This document shows, piece by piece, positions 62,759 through 64,000 of a DNA stretch of 64,000 bases. The stretch covers positions 434,001 through 498,000 of the forward strand of contig JABYQQ010000026.1 in NCBI GenBank assembly GCA_022605405.1, written 5' to 3'. The notes under the pieces were generated by a model, which worked only from the letters and a program-made list of their open reading frames with translations, was not told the origin of the DNA and made no database searches. Source of the stretch: Earliella scabrosa (lineage: Eukaryota > Basidiomycota > Agaricomycetes > Polyporales > Polyporaceae). The translations under genes and the position numbers were made by a program. Every line of letters starts with the position of its first letter. Position 1 is the first letter of the stretch.

Positions 62759-64000
62759 TCATTTCTGGCTAAGGTATCGGAATAGTACAAAGTCATGATG
62801 CCGTAAGTAGGGATTGACAAAGAATTTGGTACAACGGTCTAGTACAGTATCTGATGTCCATGAGGGGTCTATTCTCTTTCCCCAAACCGGTATGAGGTGA
62901 CAAGTACGGATGATATCAGTAATCGGGATGATTGAAGCAAAACGTCGGTGCTGGCGCGTGGAGTGTGACACTATGTACATACCAGTAGCTGGATCTACCA
63001 CTTGGAAGGGCGTGAACCACTCGACGTATGCCAGTGGGTCGTGGATGTCGAAGATAGCAGCGTCATACGAAGAGGGCAGCGTGAAGATTGCGCGGACACG
63101 AGCTACACGAAGTCCTGGGGGATCAAAGAGTGTTAGCATCTCAGCGTGGCCATGCGACGGAGGAATGTATAAACTACGAACCTTCCAGTGGGTTGGGAGG
63201 AGTCGCGTCAGCGTTTTCAGAGGACCCAGGCACCGGACGGGTGGAGTCTCGAACGAGGACGACGGACATCTTCGGTGGAGCGGATGGAATGAGTCCCCGT
63301 GATGGTTTTGCCGGCGCAGCTTGAATCGTATCGATCAAGATGTCCGAGGACACTTGCTTGATAACGGGTAGGCGAACTTTGAATTGTTTGTAGGCGGACA
63401 GACGAGAGAGATCGTTGATGGGAATGGACGTGTGGTTGAGACGGCGTGCATTGCCGATAGAGACTTTGTGGAGGTAGTCGGAGAGGCACCGGATGAAGTC
63501 AGTTGCGCCAAACTCATGAATGAGTTGGGCTACGGTGAGCGACGGATATGCAGGGACCTTCGCGATAGAGTAACCGCGAATGAATGGGTCTTCGGTTGCG
63601 TTGAGACGCTGCGGGGCAGAACTGCTACCTGACACGATGTCTATCGGCGTACCGGTAGTAGGTGTTGCACTCGCCTCCAAGCTGTCTCCGCGCTGAGTTG
63701 ACCCCAGCCCGCTGGCATCAACCGCGGGTTCCACCCGGTCCTCCTCTGCTTGTGGGTCCTCCTCGTCGTCACTCAGAGAGTCTTCGCGTTCAACGGTGCT
63801 GGTTGCCCGTTCGGGCATCGCCCAGTCGAGGTAGGCACTGAAGCGATGGACGGCCTCTTGACGATCGAGCCAGCGAGTCATCTGCTTGAGATAACTCGAC
63901 TGCTTGTTGCTAGCACCGTACGCGAGCTTCGCAAAGTCAATGTGGAGGCGCTCCGAGTGTTCGGTGCTGTAGCCGTCCGCAGTGCCCTTCTGGCGAATCG
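62759..64000 (-). CDS. Plavaka-type transposase, C-terminal part (continues beyond the window)
   Basis: The minus strand is open from the window edge: GYSTEHSERLHIDFAKLAYG, then QMTRWLDRQEAVHRFSAYLD, an acidic linker, TVAQLIHEFGATDFIRCLSD, NARRLNHTSIPINDLSRLSA and YKQFKVRLPVIKQ. An intron (about 63120-63180) leads to LRVARVRAIFTLPSSYDAAI, AYVEWFTPF, STRQHRRFASIIPITDIIRT and CHLIPVWGKRIDPSW. The gene ends VNPYLRHHDFVLFRYLSQK at 62759. These segments are the characteristic C-terminus of Plavaka transposases, a CACTA-related DNA transposon group abundant in agaricomycetes. The catalytic domain lies outside the window. No stop interrupts this part, so the copy may be intact. Confidence 0.85.

Overview
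The window looks like nuclear DNA of a filamentous basidiomycete, most likely an agaricomycete. Genes are broken by many short introns (about 45-60 bp) with GTRNGT donors and YAG acceptors. The mobile elements belong to agaricomycete lineages: KDZ (Kyakuja-Dileera-Zisupton) elements with CxC cysteine clusters, a fungal TET/JBP dioxygenase, a Plavaka-type transposase and a Pif1-type Helitron. No rRNA gene, complete tRNA gene, CRISPR array or bacterial operon was seen. Almost every gene I can name belongs to a mobile element or to a family I believe is multicopy in these fungi, so this is a repeat-rich accessory compartment.

Layout. 1-6.6 kb: three intron-containing unknown genes. 6.9-15.2 kb: an AT-rich Helitron encoding a DUF6570-like region, an HUH/Y2 nuclease, a Pif1-like helicase and a C-terminal ubiquitin-protease-like domain. 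Its reading frame is cut by a 239-bp palindromic MITE. 15.2-20.8 kb: mostly degenerate sequence with two minisatellites. 20.8-26.3 kb: a cysteine-rich unknown gene, then an unknown gene with a diverged paralogue at 43.5-45.7 kb. 26.6-34.2 kb: four unknown or partly recognised genes, including a divergent pair in which one member carries an RNase H1 N-terminal type domain.

34.4-40.5 kb: a KDZ transposase gene (+) head-to-head with a TET/JBP-family 2-oxoglutarate/Fe(II) dioxygenase gene (-), both with apparently intact catalytic motifs. The transposase would mobilise the element. The dioxygenase is expected to oxidise 5-methylcytosine, so the pair couples transposition with possible relief of DNA methylation. 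A gene for a cysteine-cluster and coiled-coil protein follows at 40.7-42.6 kb.

48.5-57.6 kb: a second, different KDZ-type gene (CxC5 and CxC6 clusters, minus strand). It is split by a complete Ty1/copia retrotransposon (50954-57359) with 592-bp LTRs that I read as identical, a GAGGA target duplication, a half-tRNA-iMet type primer-binding site and one intact 1,563-codon Gag-Pol frame, so the insertion is recent. 58.3-61.4 kb: a large multi-exon unknown gene with an internal repeat. 62.8-64 kb: the C-terminal end of a Plavaka transposase that runs off the window.
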